DNA of 64,000 bases from Marinobacterium sp. GTDB taxonomy: Bacteria; Pseudomonadota; Gammaproteobacteria; Pseudomonadales; Balneatricaceae. Position numbers and translations under genes: made by a program. The notes under the pieces are model-generated. The model was not told the DNA's origin. It was given only the letters and a program-made list of their open reading frames with translations, and made no database searches. Below, in pieces: positions 27,556 through 36,196 of the stretch (positions within the stretch are counted from its first letter, which is position 1; each line of letters opens with the position of its first letter). The stretch is from the NCBI GenBank assembly GCA_025800125.1, contig JAOXSF010000001.1, positions 1-64,000 on the forward strand. The letters are read 5' to 3'.

Positions 27556-28077
27556 TCAGCGCTGCAACAGCCGGGTAAAAGCTGTTTGTCCGGCAGGCTG
27601 GCCGGGTGGTAACGGCAGACAGGCGTGCAGTAGCTGATTAATTACCTGATGACAGAAATCGTAGCTGTGTGGGGTACTGCTAGGGGCGGGGGCGCTGACA
27701 TTAAGTATGCTAACCCTATGCGCCTGAATAAATCCGGCCAGCGCGCCTGCGGCCTGGTCTGCTGTGGTGGTGTCCATATCCAGCAGTTTATAGGGGCTCT
27801 GTTCTTCAATGCAGTGCAGCAGAGTAAACTCCTGATCACTCAGCAGTGAAGCCTGATAGAAGATCACACTGGCATCACTGAACTGTACATTGGCTTCAAT
27901 CGTGTTCAGTTCTGGCTGGTTGTTACAGAGTAGCCGATAGCTGGCGTCAATATGGCCATCTTCTGCCAGTCGCCCTTTCATGCAGAAGCCTCCGTGACTG
28001 AAGTCACAGGCCAGTGCTGCATCCAGTGCTGCCCGTTCTCCCCCGGCCTGACCACTGCTGATAATCTGTTTCAGCAT
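27556..28077 (-). CDS. Putative molybdenum-carrier-like (SLOG) protein
   Basis: A 173-residue protein of the putative molybdenum carrier family, a Rossmann-like nucleotide-binding fold related to YpsA, TIR-like SLOG and lysine-decarboxylase-like proteins. The N-terminal loop IISSGQAGGERAALDAAL corresponds to the usual SGGQTGxDRAALDAA motif, with the second Gly and the Thr-Gly-x-Asp positions changed. The segment HGGFCMKGRLAEDG is well preserved. It is convergent with the XRE-cupin regulator and shares no operon. A role in cofactor binding is assumed from the family name only; biochemical function is poorly known. Confidence 0.72.
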   Translation of the reverse strand: MLKQIISSGQAGGERAALDAALACDFSHGGFCMKGRLAEDGHIDASYRLLCNNQPELNTIEANVQFSDASVIFYQASLLSDQEFTLLHCIEEQSPYKLLDMDTTTADQAAGALAGFIQAHRVSILNVSAPAPSSTPHSYDFCHQVINQLLHACLPLPPGQPAGQTAFTRLLQR

Positions 28078-28270
28078 CCTGTATCTCCTTATCTACTCAA
28101 GGCTGCCTTATATGTTGTTAAGGTTGCCGTCTGGTTCTCAAGGTATCTGTCTGCGATACAGCTGCAATCAGTTCATCCCTTCAGTGTAGATGGTGCCGAC
28201 GAAAAGCGGAGGCTTTAAACCGCTACTTTCGGTTGGAACTTTTCCGGCGCTGTACGAGTCACTAAAACAC

Positions 28271-28330
28271 GGAACTTAGCCTGGAGATGGAGCTTTGTCT
28301 GGAGATGGAACTTTTCCTGGAGATAGTGTG
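28271..28330 (+). promoter_or_regulatory. GGA-rich repeated leader, candidate CsrA/RsmA target
   Basis: Six GGA triplets (28271, 28283, 28289, 28301, 28307 and 28319) occur in the 60 bases before the ATG at 28331. They arise from an 18-bp tandem unit (CTGGAGATGG...) at 28281 and 28299 plus a partial copy at 28317. The last GGA belongs to the ribosome-binding site. CsrA/RsmA proteins bind such motifs. Confidence 0.45.
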
Positions 28331-28726
28331 ATGAAAAAATTGCTGATGGCAGTAATCGTCGCGATGCTGGCCAGCCCGGCATTGTTGGCAGTAGCGGAGA
28401 ATGATGATGTGTATGGCAATGGTGACGTACGTGAGCACAACAGCCAGTTGCAGGTGTGGAGCGAGCAGCGCCAGCGCTGGGTTAAACCGCCGCTGTTTTT
28501 TGCTGATGATCTGAAATCGCTGAATGGGCCAACCTATGGCCGTACTTCCAGTTATCCGCCCTATGCGAAGGTAAAAGAATGGGAAACGCTGGTGGATCTG
28601 CTGCCGGATGGCCGTGAATGCCCGATGGTGTTTTTCCATAACCGCTGGCGGCGGCTGGCTGATGTGCGGGCACTGGATGACCGGTTGCGCAATTTTGGTG
28701 GTTGTCGGGATGTTTTCAAATACTGA
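28331..28726 (+). CDS. Small secreted hypothetical protein
   Basis: A 131-residue protein with a clear Sec signal peptide (MKKLLMAVIVAMLASPALLA, probable cleavage near residue 22). The mature part is about 110 residues, hydrophilic and aromatic, with two cysteines (in GRECPM and GGCRD) that could form a disulfide in the periplasm. I recognise no family. The start at 28331 has GGAG seven bases before it; an upstream in-frame start at 28295 would put the signal peptide behind a 12-residue extension and is rejected. The GGA-rich leader suggests post-transcriptional control. Confidence 0.7.
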   Translation: MKKLLMAVIVAMLASPALLAVAENDDVYGNGDVREHNSQLQVWSEQRQRWVKPPLFFADDLKSLNGPTYGRTSSYPPYAKVKEWETLVDLLPDGRECPMVFFHNRWRRLADVRALDDRLRNFGGCRDVFKY

Positions 28727-28817
28727 GCATCTGGCCCGTTGTTTATCTGTGTCCGCTGTTAACCCAGCTTCATCATTTGTCCGGATTGGTTGATAACTGC
28801 AAAAGACGGCCGCCGCC

Positions 28818-29816
28818 TCAGTCCAGTGTTAACAGCGTTTTAGAAGGTTTGCCGGGTATCTCTCGTGCCAGTCGTGGCAGCAGATAGCCGGGTAGCTCCT
28901 GTTGCAGTGCGCTGACCAGCGTCTGTGCCTCTGTATCACTGATATCAAAATGGGCACTGCCTGCAACCGGGTCGAGCACAAACAGGTAGTAAGGCAGCAC
29001 ACCCGCCAGATCAAACAGTTTCTCACTCAATGCTTTCAGCGTTGCTACATCGTCGTTAATGTCACGCAGTAATACCGCCTGGTTCAGTACCTGTACGCCA
29101 GCCTGTTGCAAGGGCCGCAACGCATCGGCCAGCTGTGAGTCAATCTCGTTGGGGTGGTTTGCATGCAGCACAATGACAGCACGCAGTCGTGTTTGCGTCA
29201 GTGCTGCAATCAGGCTGTCGGTAACCCGTTGTGGAATCACCACCGGTAAGCGGGTGTGAAAACGCACCCGACGCAGGTGAGGAATTGCAGCCAGACCTTC
29301 CAGCATCGTTTTCAGGCGGCGATCAGGTGTGGCCAGTGGGTCACCGCCGGAGAACAGCACTTCACTGATCGAATCGTCAGCAGCGATATAGTCCAGAATT
29401 GCCTGCCACTGCTGTGGCCCAAGCCGGTTCTCCTGATAGGGGAAGTGACGACGGAAACAATAACGGCAGTTGATGGCACAGGCACCGGTAGTGATCAGCA
29501 GTACCCGGCCACGGTATTTATGGATCAGCCCATCGTGCGGGTTGCTCTGCATCTCTGCCAGCGGGTCGGTGGTAAAGCCAGGCACCTGGTCCAGCTCACT
29601 ATCTAGCGGTAACACCTGCTTGAGCAGTGGGTCGTTCAGATCACCTTTTTTCATTTTTGCCACAAACGGATGCGGCACTCGCAGGGCAAACTGTGCGGCG
29701 GCGCGCTGGGCAGCTGGTAGCAGATTGTCTGGCAGGGCCAGAGTCTGTAACAGTTCAGACGGGTCGCTGATGGCATGGGAAAGGTGCTGTTGCCAGCTAT
29801 CGGTAAGCGGTTGCAT
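28818..29816 (-). CDS. epmB: EF-P (R)-beta-lysine modification radical SAM enzyme EpmB
   Basis: A 332-residue KamA-family radical SAM protein. The cluster-binding motif CAINCRYC followed by FRRHFPY, the SGGDPLATPD strand and the PLP-region VLDPVAGSAHF match EpmB (YjeK), the lysine 2,3-aminomutase that makes (R)-beta-lysine for EF-P modification by EpmA. efp and epmA are within 5 kb, which supports the call. ATG at 29816 is chosen because GAGG lies six bases before it; in-frame ATGs at 29828 and 29873 have no ribosome-binding site. A perfect heptamer repeat begins about 60 bp upstream. Confidence 0.93.
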   Translation of the reverse strand: MQPLTDSWQQHLSHAISDPSELLQTLALPDNLLPAAQRAAAQFALRVPHPFVAKMKKGDLNDPLLKQVLPLDSELDQVPGFTTDPLAEMQSNPHDGLIHKYRGRVLLITTGACAINCRYCFRRHFPYQENRLGPQQWQAILDYIAADDSISEVLFSGGDPLATPDRRLKTMLEGLAAIPHLRRVRFHTRLPVVIPQRVTDSLIAALTQTRLRAVIVLHANHPNEIDSQLADALRPLQQAGVQVLNQAVLLRDINDDVATLKALSEKLFDLAGVLPYYLFVLDPVAGSAHFDISDTEAQTLVSALQQELPGYLLPRLAREIPGKPSKTLLTLD

Positions 29817-29876
29817 GGGTTGCCTCATCGGATCAGAGCCGCGCATTGTTGCTGTGGTATCGAAAGCTGTCAATTC

Positions 29877-29939
29877 TTGCCCGTTGCCCGTTGCCCGTTG
29901 CCCGTTGCCCGTTGCCCGTTGCCCGTTGCCCGTTGCCCG
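29877..29939. repeat. Perfect heptanucleotide repeat (TTGCCCG)9
   Basis: Nine exact TTGCCCG units, plus a partial TTGC, lie 61-123 bp upstream of the epmB ATG and 129 bp before the divergent HD-domain gene. Lack of any substitution suggests a young and unstable array. Its position fits promoter or leader spacing, not coding sequence. Confidence 0.97.
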
Positions 29940-30067
29940 TTGCAGCCGGATGCTTAATGTACAGGTGTTCGTCTGAGGTACAGCCTGTCATCGAACTGTC
30001 ATAGTCATTACAGAGAATTCCTCTCTTTCAGCAATGCGTTTTTAATATTTCTCTGGCAGGCGATGTG

Positions 30068-30613
30068 ATGGACAGCGTAATTGAACAGATTGAGCAGATT
30101 TATCAGACCATGGGGCAGCAGCAGTATGGTGAAGCTATTACCCAGACTGAACATGCTGTGCAATGTGCCGAACTGGCGCGCCGGGCCGGTGCTGACAGTG
30201 AGCTGATTGTGGCAGCCCTGCTGCATGATATTGGCCATCTGGTGGAGCAGATCAGCGTAGAGCATGGCAACTTCAAACATGACAAGGTGGGGGCTGACTG
30301 GCTGGCACAGTGGTTTCGGCCGCAAGTTACCGAGCCGATTCGCCTGCATGCACAGGCCAAGCGTTATCTTTGTACTGTAGAAACCGGTTACGAAGCAAGT
30401 CTGTCCGAAGCCTCACGTTACTCGCTGGGCAAGCAGGGAGGCTTGATGAATACCGATGAATGTACTGACTTTGAGCAACAACCGACGTTTCTTGCTTCGT
30501 TGCAGCTACGTCGCTGGGATGACGAGGGTAAAGACCCGGAAATGGCAGCCATTGCGTTTGATTCTTTTCGGGCAGAACTGACGAGCGCGCTGGCGTTGGC
30601 GGCTGGCGAATAA
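30068..30613 (+). CDS. HD-domain mixed-valence diiron oxygenase-like protein, PhnZ-like
   Basis: A 181-residue HD-domain protein. The likely six metal ligands are H29 (TEHA), H53 and D54 (LLHDIGH), H71 (KHDKVGA), H94 (LHAQAKRYL) and D151 or D152 (RRWDDEGK). The [12 protein letters not shown] start and AKRYL motif are hallmarks of the PhnZ/TmpB/MIOX-like oxygenase branch, in contrast to nucleotide-cleaving HD hydrolases. PhnZ oxidatively cleaves 2-amino-1-hydroxyethylphosphonate to glycine and phosphate, after a partner PhnY. No PhnY-like gene is in this window, so the substrate may differ. It lies between epmB (divergent) and efp (same direction, 133 bp downstream). ATG at 30068 is preferred to GTG at 30065. 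Confidence 0.8.
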   Translation: MDSVIEQIEQIYQTMGQQQYGEAITQTEHAVQCAELARRAGADSELIVAALLHDIGHLVEQISVEHGNFKHDKVGADWLAQWFRPQVTEPIRLHAQAKRYLCTVETGYEASLSEASRYSLGKQGGLMNTDECTDFEQQPTFLASLQLRRWDDEGKDPEMAAIAFDSFRAELTSALALAAGE

Positions 30614-30746
30614 CCGCCGCAGACACACCCTTATTGCGCCCGGTTTTGCCGCCGGGAGCCATTGCAGTAGAATGTGGCCCACTGTGGCGACAGTCTACTG
30701 CAAGGGGCAGTCGATACGCCCTCCGACAACTGGATCTCAAAGCATT

Positions 30747-31310
30747 ATGGCTAACTACTCAAGCAACCAATTCAAGAATGGCCTGAAGGTCATGATCGAC
30801 GGCGACCCATGTTCCATGGTAGACGTTGATTTCGTAAAACCAGGTAAAGGCCAGGCGTTTACCCGTGTAAAACTGCGTAACCTGCTGACCGGTCGTATCT
30901 GGGAGCGTACCTTCAAGTCCAACGAAAGCGTAGAAGGCGCAGACGTAATGGACACCGATATGGAATACTCCTACTTTGACGGTGAACTGTGGTACTTCAT
31001 GGACCCGAATACCTTCGAGCAGTTCGGTGCTGATGCTAATGCGGTTGCGGATGCCAAAAAATGGCTGAAAGAACAGGATAAAGTAATGGTTACCCTGTTT
31101 AACGGTAATCCGATCTCTGTAACACCGCCTAACTTCGTTGAGTTGGCAGTAACAGAAACGGATCCGGGCCTGAAAGGCGATACGGCACAGGGCGGCTCCA
31201 AGCCTGCAACCCTGAGCACTGGCGCTGTGGTACGTGTACCGCTGTTCATCAATGTGGGTGAAGTGTTGAAAATCGATACCCGCACTGGCGAATACGTATC
31301 CCGCGCGTAA
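30747..31310 (+). CDS. efp: Translation elongation factor P
   Basis: A 187-residue EF-P with KOW-like N-terminal and two OB domains. The modification site K34 is in the conserved KPGKGQAF loop, the form modified by EpmA with (R)-beta-lysine; epmB and epmA nearby agree. EF-P relieves ribosome stalling at polyproline stretches. The start at 30747 ([12 protein letters not shown]) is the canonical N-terminus; an upstream in-frame start at 30672 adds 25 unrelated residues. A strong bidirectional terminator follows. Confidence 0.97.
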   Translation: MANYSSNQFKNGLKVMIDGDPCSMVDVDFVKPGKGQAFTRVKLRNLLTGRIWERTFKSNESVEGADVMDTDMEYSYFDGELWYFMDPNTFEQFGADANAVADAKKWLKEQDKVMVTLFNGNPISVTPPNFVELAVTETDPGLKGDTAQGGSKPATLSTGAVVRVPLFINVGEVLKIDTRTGEYVSRA

Positions 31311-31329
31311 GAGTCTGTTCTTGATATGT

Positions 31330-31359
31330 AAAAAACGGCAGCTTCGGCTGCCGTTTTTT
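31330..31359. terminator. Bidirectional terminator between efp and mlaA
   Basis: AAAAAACGGCAGC, a TTCG tetraloop and GCTGCCGTTTTTT form a perfect stem with A/T runs on both sides, serving efp and the convergent mlaA-like gene. Confidence 0.95.
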
Positions 31360-31394
31360 GTTGCTGTTTGGGCCGCTACAGGGCCAGCTGGTGA

Positions 31395-32174
31395 TTATTT
31401 CAACACATCCAGTTCCCGCTTTTTAAGATACAGATAGCGCAACGCTTCATATTCAAACGGCGTACTGCCCTGCAAGTAGCGGAACTTCACCTCATGTCGG
31501 CTGTTGATGGCTGAAACAGTACTGAAAGTCAGACCACTGTAGTCTTTCAGCAGGTTGATCTGGTTATCAATAGCAAAATCCGCCAGTGTACCGCTGGCAT
31601 CTCGCAGCGAAGAGGGCCCGGCGATTGGCAGAATCAGAAACGGCCCGGCTCCGGCACCCCAGTAACCCAGCGTCTGGCCGAAGTCTTCCTCTTTTTCCAG
31701 TAACCCCAGTTTTGTTGCCGGGTCCCAGAGTCCCAGCAGGCCAACGGTGCTGTTCAGGCCAAAGCGGCCCAGCCCGGTCAGTGTTGAGGTGGGTTTGAGC
31801 TGTAGTGCCGAATTGATCACATTGCTCACCTCTCCCAGATTACTGAAGAAGTTGGAGACGCCCTGTTCTGCAATATCAGGCATAACCGCTTCATAGCCCT
31901 CGACGATGGGGATAAAGACATAGCGATCAAATTTTGCGTTGTATATATACATTCGCCGGTTATAGCCCTCCCACGGGTCATAAATATCAATCGGGTAATC
32001 AGCGGTATGGTCAACTTTCTCGGTGACGGTGTCGGTCGGGCTGAACAGATTGATCGCTGAACCGGCACAGCCGCTGAGCAAAAGAGCCATGGTGGCTAGC
32101 AGTGATTTTGATAAATTCTTTGGCAGATGTGTCATGGACAGGTGTACCAGAGAGATAGACGTTAATGCTTTCAC
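31395..32174 (-). CDS. mlaA: MlaA/VacJ-family outer-membrane lipoprotein
   Basis: A 259-residue lipoprotein with lipobox LLSGC (Cys36) and the MlaA core DPWEGYNRRMYIYNAKFDRY and GRFGLNSTVGLLGLWDPA. MlaA sits with porins in the outer membrane and removes misplaced phospholipids from the outer leaflet for return by the Mla system. Other mla genes are not in this window. GTG at 32174 overlaps the stop of the upstream hydrolase gene by four bases and has GGAG upstream, indicating coupling; ATG at 32135 would give a shorter signal peptide and is an alternative. Confidence 0.9.
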   Translation of the reverse strand: MKALTSISLVHLSMTHLPKNLSKSLLATMALLLSGCAGSAINLFSPTDTVTEKVDHTADYPIDIYDPWEGYNRRMYIYNAKFDRYVFIPIVEGYEAVMPDIAEQGVSNFFSNLGEVSNVINSALQLKPTSTLTGLGRFGLNSTVGLLGLWDPATKLGLLEKEEDFGQTLGYWGAGAGPFLILPIAGPSSLRDASGTLADFAIDNQINLLKDYSGLTFSTVSAINSRHEVKFRYLQGSTPFEYEALRYLYLKKRELDVLK

Positions 32175-33541
32175 GGGGTATCGCTCCGGGCTGATGGCTG
32201 CTGTGGTTGAACCTGCTGTGTCTGTGTCTGTGTCAGTTGCAGCAGGCTTTGCTGCAATGTATGGGTAAAGGCCGGGTGCGCCATGTTGCCGCAGTGGCCG
32301 CCGTTGGGAAAGATGGTAGCGCGGTCGCCAAAGGTGGCTTTCAGCCAGTCCAGTTCGGTCTGGTCAAGGATCAGATCATCAGCGTTGGTCACCACCTCAA
32401 CCCGCTTATCGGTACGCAGATAGTGGGTTAGCGGGTAGAGGCTCAACTCGTCTATCATCGCTTCGCGGCTGATCGGGCCGGTCCTCTGGCGGAAAAAGGG
32501 CAGAAAGAACTGATCGAAATACTCGATAAAACTGATGCGCATAGCTGCTTTCAGATAATCGGTCAGTGGGTCATGGGCTTGCAGTTCCAGCTGTGCCGGT
32601 TTCAGAAAACCATGGCTGGTCATCACGTCAGCAGTAAACAGCATATTGCTGGACGAGAGCCGGAAAGCGGTGCCAATCAGAGTATCCAGTGAGGCCTGGT
32701 CTGGCCCCAGCTTGCGATACAGGGTGTAGAGAATATCGTCATCCATTGCCAGTGAGTCATCCTCCACATAGGCTTTGGCGACCCGGTCAAAAGCGTTGGT
32801 GACAAAACGATCCACTTCGGTCGGATCTTTGAAATCCAGATTGTTTTGCAGCAGGTTGTCCAGTCGTACCACCGAGTTATAGAGGCTGACCGGTGGGTTA
32901 ATCAGCAGCACCCGTGCAAAGTTAAACCGTTGGCGCTGGTTGTCCAGCTGGCCGATATAGGCAGCATGGGCACCGCCCAGACTGTAACCACTGACGCTGA
33001 AATTGCTGATCTGACGCTTGCCGTTTTTGCGCTGGTCATGGCGTTCGGTAATCTGCTCCATCACCTGGTACAGGTCGATGGCATCCTGGTGCAGCCGACC
33101 CGGCACGCCACTGCTGGAAGCGGTGGCAATAAAATTGGCATATGTGGGTGAGGAGAGCAGTACCACATGGTAACCGGCATCAAACCAGGTATTGGCCAGG
33201 GTGCGCATGGTACCACCATCATGGCCAGAGCCTGTTCCAGCAATGACAAAGATCAGCGGTGCTTCGCCCTCCTGCCAGGCGGTGCTGTAATGCAGGGTAT
33301 CCTGATACCAGAATACCTCAGGGAGTGGCAGCTGACTGAGTCGGGGTAGTTGTTCTGCCGTCAGTGGTGCTGGATGGGCAAAGGTGGTCTGCCAGTCTTT
33401 CGGCGTGCCGACAACAGTAGCGGTGTGTGGGTCGTCAAATGGGTAGTCATAGCGGGGCGTTACAGCGTTGACGCTGCTTGCCAGTAACAGTAACGCCAGT
33501 ATTGAAAGGGTCTGACGCCATTGATAGAAAGTGTTTTTCAA
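32171..33541 (-). CDS. Exported alpha/beta-hydrolase-like protein
   Basis: A 456-residue protein with a Sec signal peptide (cleavage near VNA, residue 26). The GYSLGG nucleophile elbow places the candidate Ser at 187; AGTGSGHDGG near 101-110 may form the oxyanion region and HCGNMAHP near the C-terminus may supply the His. It should act in the periplasm on an ester or lipid, but the substrate is unknown. Translation appears to begin at TTG 33541, eight bases after GGGAG. It overlaps and probably is co-transcribed with mlaA, suggesting an envelope-lipid role. The C-terminal tail is Gln/Thr-rich. Confidence 0.8.
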   Translation of the reverse strand: MKNTFYQWRQTLSILALLLLASSVNAVTPRYDYPFDDPHTATVVGTPKDWQTTFAHPAPLTAEQLPRLSQLPLPEVFWYQDTLHYSTAWQEGEAPLIFVIAGTGSGHDGGTMRTLANTWFDAGYHVVLLSSPTYANFIATASSSGVPGRLHQDAIDLYQVMEQITERHDQRKNGKRQISNFSVSGYSLGGAHAAYIGQLDNQRQRFNFARVLLINPPVSLYNSVVRLDNLLQNNLDFKDPTEVDRFVTNAFDRVAKAYVEDDSLAMDDDILYTLYRKLGPDQASLDTLIGTAFRLSSSNMLFTADVMTSHGFLKPAQLELQAHDPLTDYLKAAMRISFIEYFDQFFLPFFRQRTGPISREAMIDELSLYPLTHYLRTDKRVEVVTNADDLILDQTELDWLKATFGDRATIFPNGGHCGNMAHPAFTHTLQQSLLQLTQTQTQQVQPQQPSARSDTP

Positions 33542-33747
33542 CCTGAGTCTCCCTGCCTGAACACAACAGTAATCGACAAAATAAGAAAGCCTGAAATAAA
33601 TGCCGCTATTCTACCGTTGCTTATCTGAACGGTGACAGCCCACCGGTTTTGCTGCACCATCGCCTGGTTTTATTGCTGATTTAATCGTCTGTAATCCTTT
33701 GCTACAGCACCTGTTAACCGATCTGACCCTCATAGAGAGTAATCATC

Positions 33748-34737
33748 ATGTCTGCAGATTCATCCATCAGTTCTGACTGGCAGCCCACCGCATCTGTTGA
33801 AAACCTGCGTCGCCGGGGTCGTATTCTGGCGCAGATTCGCCAGTTTTTTGCACAGCGTGATGTGCTGGAAGTAGAAGTACCACTGATGTCCCATTGCGCT
33901 GTCAGTGATCCGTTTATCGACAGCATTGAAGTGGAGTATCGTGCTTTCCCCCAGGCACAGGCAGAAAAGCTGTACCTGCAAACATCCCCGGAATACGCTA
34001 TGAAGCGACTGCTGGCCGCCGGTAGTGGCGCGATCTACCAGTTGAGTCGCGCTTTCCGCAATGGCGAATGCGGCAGCCGTCATAACCCTGAATTCAGCAT
34101 GCTGGAATGGTATCGCCCTGGATTTGATGATCAGCAACTGATGGATGAAGTGGCTGCACTGGTGATGCCAATTCTGGGTCTCGACAACATTGAACGGCTG
34201 AGCTATCAGCAGGCATTTGAACAGTGTCTGGGTATTAACCCTCATACTGCCAGTCTGGAACAACTGATTGCTGTTACTCGTACTCATATTGATGTGGCGA
34301 TGGAAGATAGTGACCGCGACAGCTGGCTTAATCTGCTGATGTCCCATGTTGTTGAACCAGCATTAGCTGAACAGGGCGCAGTTTTTATCTGTGACTATCC
34401 TGCAAGCCAGGCTGCACTTTCAAAAATTAAAATTGATGATTCAGGCAGAACCGTAGCCACTCGTTTTGAATTGTTTATAAATGGTATTGAACTGGCCAAT
34501 GGTTACCATGAGTTGACGGACAGCACCGAACAGGCCCGCCGACTGGACGCTGACCAGCAACAACGTGCTGCACTGGCATTGCCCCAGAGGCCACTGGAAA
34601 ACCGGCTGGTAGCAGCACTGGAAGCGGGTATACCGGATTGCGCTGGTGTTGCACTGGGCGTTGACCGGCTGGTGATGCTGGCGCTGGGAGAACAACGGAT
34701 TGATCAGGTGATTGCGTTTCCGTTTGAGCGGGCGTGA
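33748..34737 (+). CDS. epmA: EF-P--(R)-beta-lysine ligase EpmA
   Basis: A 329-residue class II lysyl-tRNA-synthetase-like enzyme without an anticodon-binding domain. Motif 2 region YQLSRAFRNGE and HNPEFSMLEWY, ELANGYHEL and motif 3 GVALGVDRLVML are all present. EpmA attaches (R)-beta-lysine to K34 of EF-P; EpmB and EF-P are encoded 3-5 kb away. GAGAG precedes the ATG. It converges with the MalY-like gene, 8 bp between stops. Confidence 0.95.
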   Translation: MSADSSISSDWQPTASVENLRRRGRILAQIRQFFAQRDVLEVEVPLMSHCAVSDPFIDSIEVEYRAFPQAQAEKLYLQTSPEYAMKRLLAAGSGAIYQLSRAFRNGECGSRHNPEFSMLEWYRPGFDDQQLMDEVAALVMPILGLDNIERLSYQQAFEQCLGINPHTASLEQLIAVTRTHIDVAMEDSDRDSWLNLLMSHVVEPALAEQGAVFICDYPASQAALSKIKIDDSGRTVATRFELFINGIELANGYHELTDSTEQARRLDADQQQRAALALPQRPLENRLVAALEAGIPDCAGVALGVDRLVMLALGEQRIDQVIAFPFERA

Positions 34738-34745
34738 GGCGGTTT

Positions 34746-35897
34746 TCAGCCCGCTGGTAACTGATTCAATAACGCACAACGTATCCGCCGCACTGCTTCT
34801 TCCAGCGTCTCCCACGTACAACCGAAATTCAGTCGCATAAAGTTTTCATCGCCAAAGTCGCGGCCTGGTGACAGGCCGACGCCAGCCTGTTCAAAAAAGT
34901 GGGCCGGGTTGTCCAGTTTGGCACTGGAAATATCAATCCAGGCCAGATAGGTTGCCTCACCCGCTTGCAGGCTCAGGCCAGGGATGCGGTTGATTTCACC
35001 TGCCAGGTAGTCACGGTTTTCACGCAGGTAGTTCAGCTGGTGACGGTTCCATTCATCGCCTGCCTCAAAGGCAGCGAGGGCTGCGGTGTAACCGAGCAGG
35101 TTCACATCTGGCACAATACCGCGGCGTACCTGGCGGAACTGACGGCGCAGGGTCGGGTTCTGAATAATGGCGAACGAGCAGCCCAGCCCGGCAATATTGA
35201 AGGTTTTGCTGGGTGCCATCAGGGTAATGGTGCGCTGGGCAATGTCATCGTTCAGAGAGGCCAGCGGTATGTGTTGTACACCAGACTCTAGTATCAGATC
35301 GCAATGAATCTCATCAGAGCAGATATAGAGATCATGCCGTACTGCAATTTCAGCCAGGGTCTCCAGCTCTTCACTGCGGTAAACAGTACCGCCGGGGTTA
35401 TGCGGGTTGCAGAACAGTAGCAGCTTTGTCGCTGGCGTAATTGCCTGCTCCAGTGCGGCAAAGTCCAGCACCAGACGGCCATCGCATTGCTGCATCGGGA
35501 TGCTCTGTACCTGTCGCCCGGACAGTTGTGGCGCACTGATAAATGGCGGGTAGACCGGTTTCGGGCTTAGTACAGTATCGCCCACTTCACCAATACTGCG
35601 ACAGGCCAGATTCAGGCCACAGACCAGCCCTGGTAGCCAGATCAGATCTGCGGCGTCAATCTGCCAGTGGTAGCGTTGCTGCATACGTTCGATAACACAG
35701 CGGTTCAGTTCGGTCGGTGTGTTGGTGTAACCAAAGACCCCATGTGCTACTCGCTGTTGCAAGGCTTCAATTACCGGTTGCGGTGCCTGAAAATCAGTAT
35801 CGGCAACCCACAGTGGAATAATGTCTCGCTCGCCATATTTTTCCCATTTCATACTGCTGGTGGCCCGGCGGTTGACCGGTGTATCAAAGCGTTTCAT
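34746..35897 (-). CDS. PLP-dependent C-S lyase or aminotransferase, MalY/PatB family
   Basis: A 383-residue fold-type I PLP enzyme. Family features are PLWVADTDFQAP near the start, FCNPHNPGG for substrate contact and the PLP lysine in LMAPSKTFNIAGL. MalY/PatB proteins cleave cystathionine or cysteine conjugates, releasing pyruvate and ammonia; some act in methionine metabolism. AGAGGA precedes the ATG. A 15-bp tandem repeat lies 134 bp upstream, between it and the divergent leuA. Substrate is not proven by the motifs. Confidence 0.88.
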   Translation of the reverse strand: MKRFDTPVNRRATSSMKWEKYGERDIIPLWVADTDFQAPQPVIEALQQRVAHGVFGYTNTPTELNRCVIERMQQRYHWQIDAADLIWLPGLVCGLNLACRSIGEVGDTVLSPKPVYPPFISAPQLSGRQVQSIPMQQCDGRLVLDFAALEQAITPATKLLLFCNPHNPGGTVYRSEELETLAEIAVRHDLYICSDEIHCDLILESGVQHIPLASLNDDIAQRTITLMAPSKTFNIAGLGCSFAIIQNPTLRRQFRQVRRGIVPDVNLLGYTAALAAFEAGDEWNRHQLNYLRENRDYLAGEINRIPGLSLQAGEATYLAWIDISSAKLDNPAHFFEQAGVGLSPGRDFGDENFMRLNFGCTWETLEEAVRRIRCALLNQLPAG

Positions 35898-36030
35898 CGA
35901 CAGGTGTCCTCTGAACAGGTCTGCAGCTGGTTATAGGCGGGCTGAACGGAGGCGTCAACATTGCAGCGCAGCATCGACGCACTGCATCGAGTGGGGCTGT
36001 TCTGTTACCTGCTGGCAGGTCGGTGTAAAC

Positions 36031-36074
36031 TTCTTTGAAGAAACCTTCTTTGAAGAAACCTTCCTTGAAGAAAC
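36031..36074. repeat. 15-bp tandem repeat, three copies, near-palindromic
   Basis: TTCTTTGAAGAAACC occurs at 36031 and 36046 exactly and once more at 36061 with one change. TTCNNNGAA cores make each unit nearly palindromic. It lies between the divergent MalY-like gene and leuA, so it may affect either promoter. Confidence 0.9.
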
Positions 36075-36196
36075 AGGTGGAGAGCCCAGCGTGGTTCAGA
36101 GTCGGGGGTCTGGCAGATGCTCCGTAGCCTGAAGATAACAAAAGCCGCCGCTGTACCGTGATACCGGGCAGTAAGGCGAGAACGGAGCCATACAAG

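Noticed and set aside
29877-29939. CRISPR array
   Set aside because: Units are 7 bp with no spacers; it is a simple heptamer repeat.
36075-36196. Leucine-rich attenuator peptide before leuA
   Set aside because: No short frame with consecutive Leu codons and no terminator-antiterminator pair was seen.
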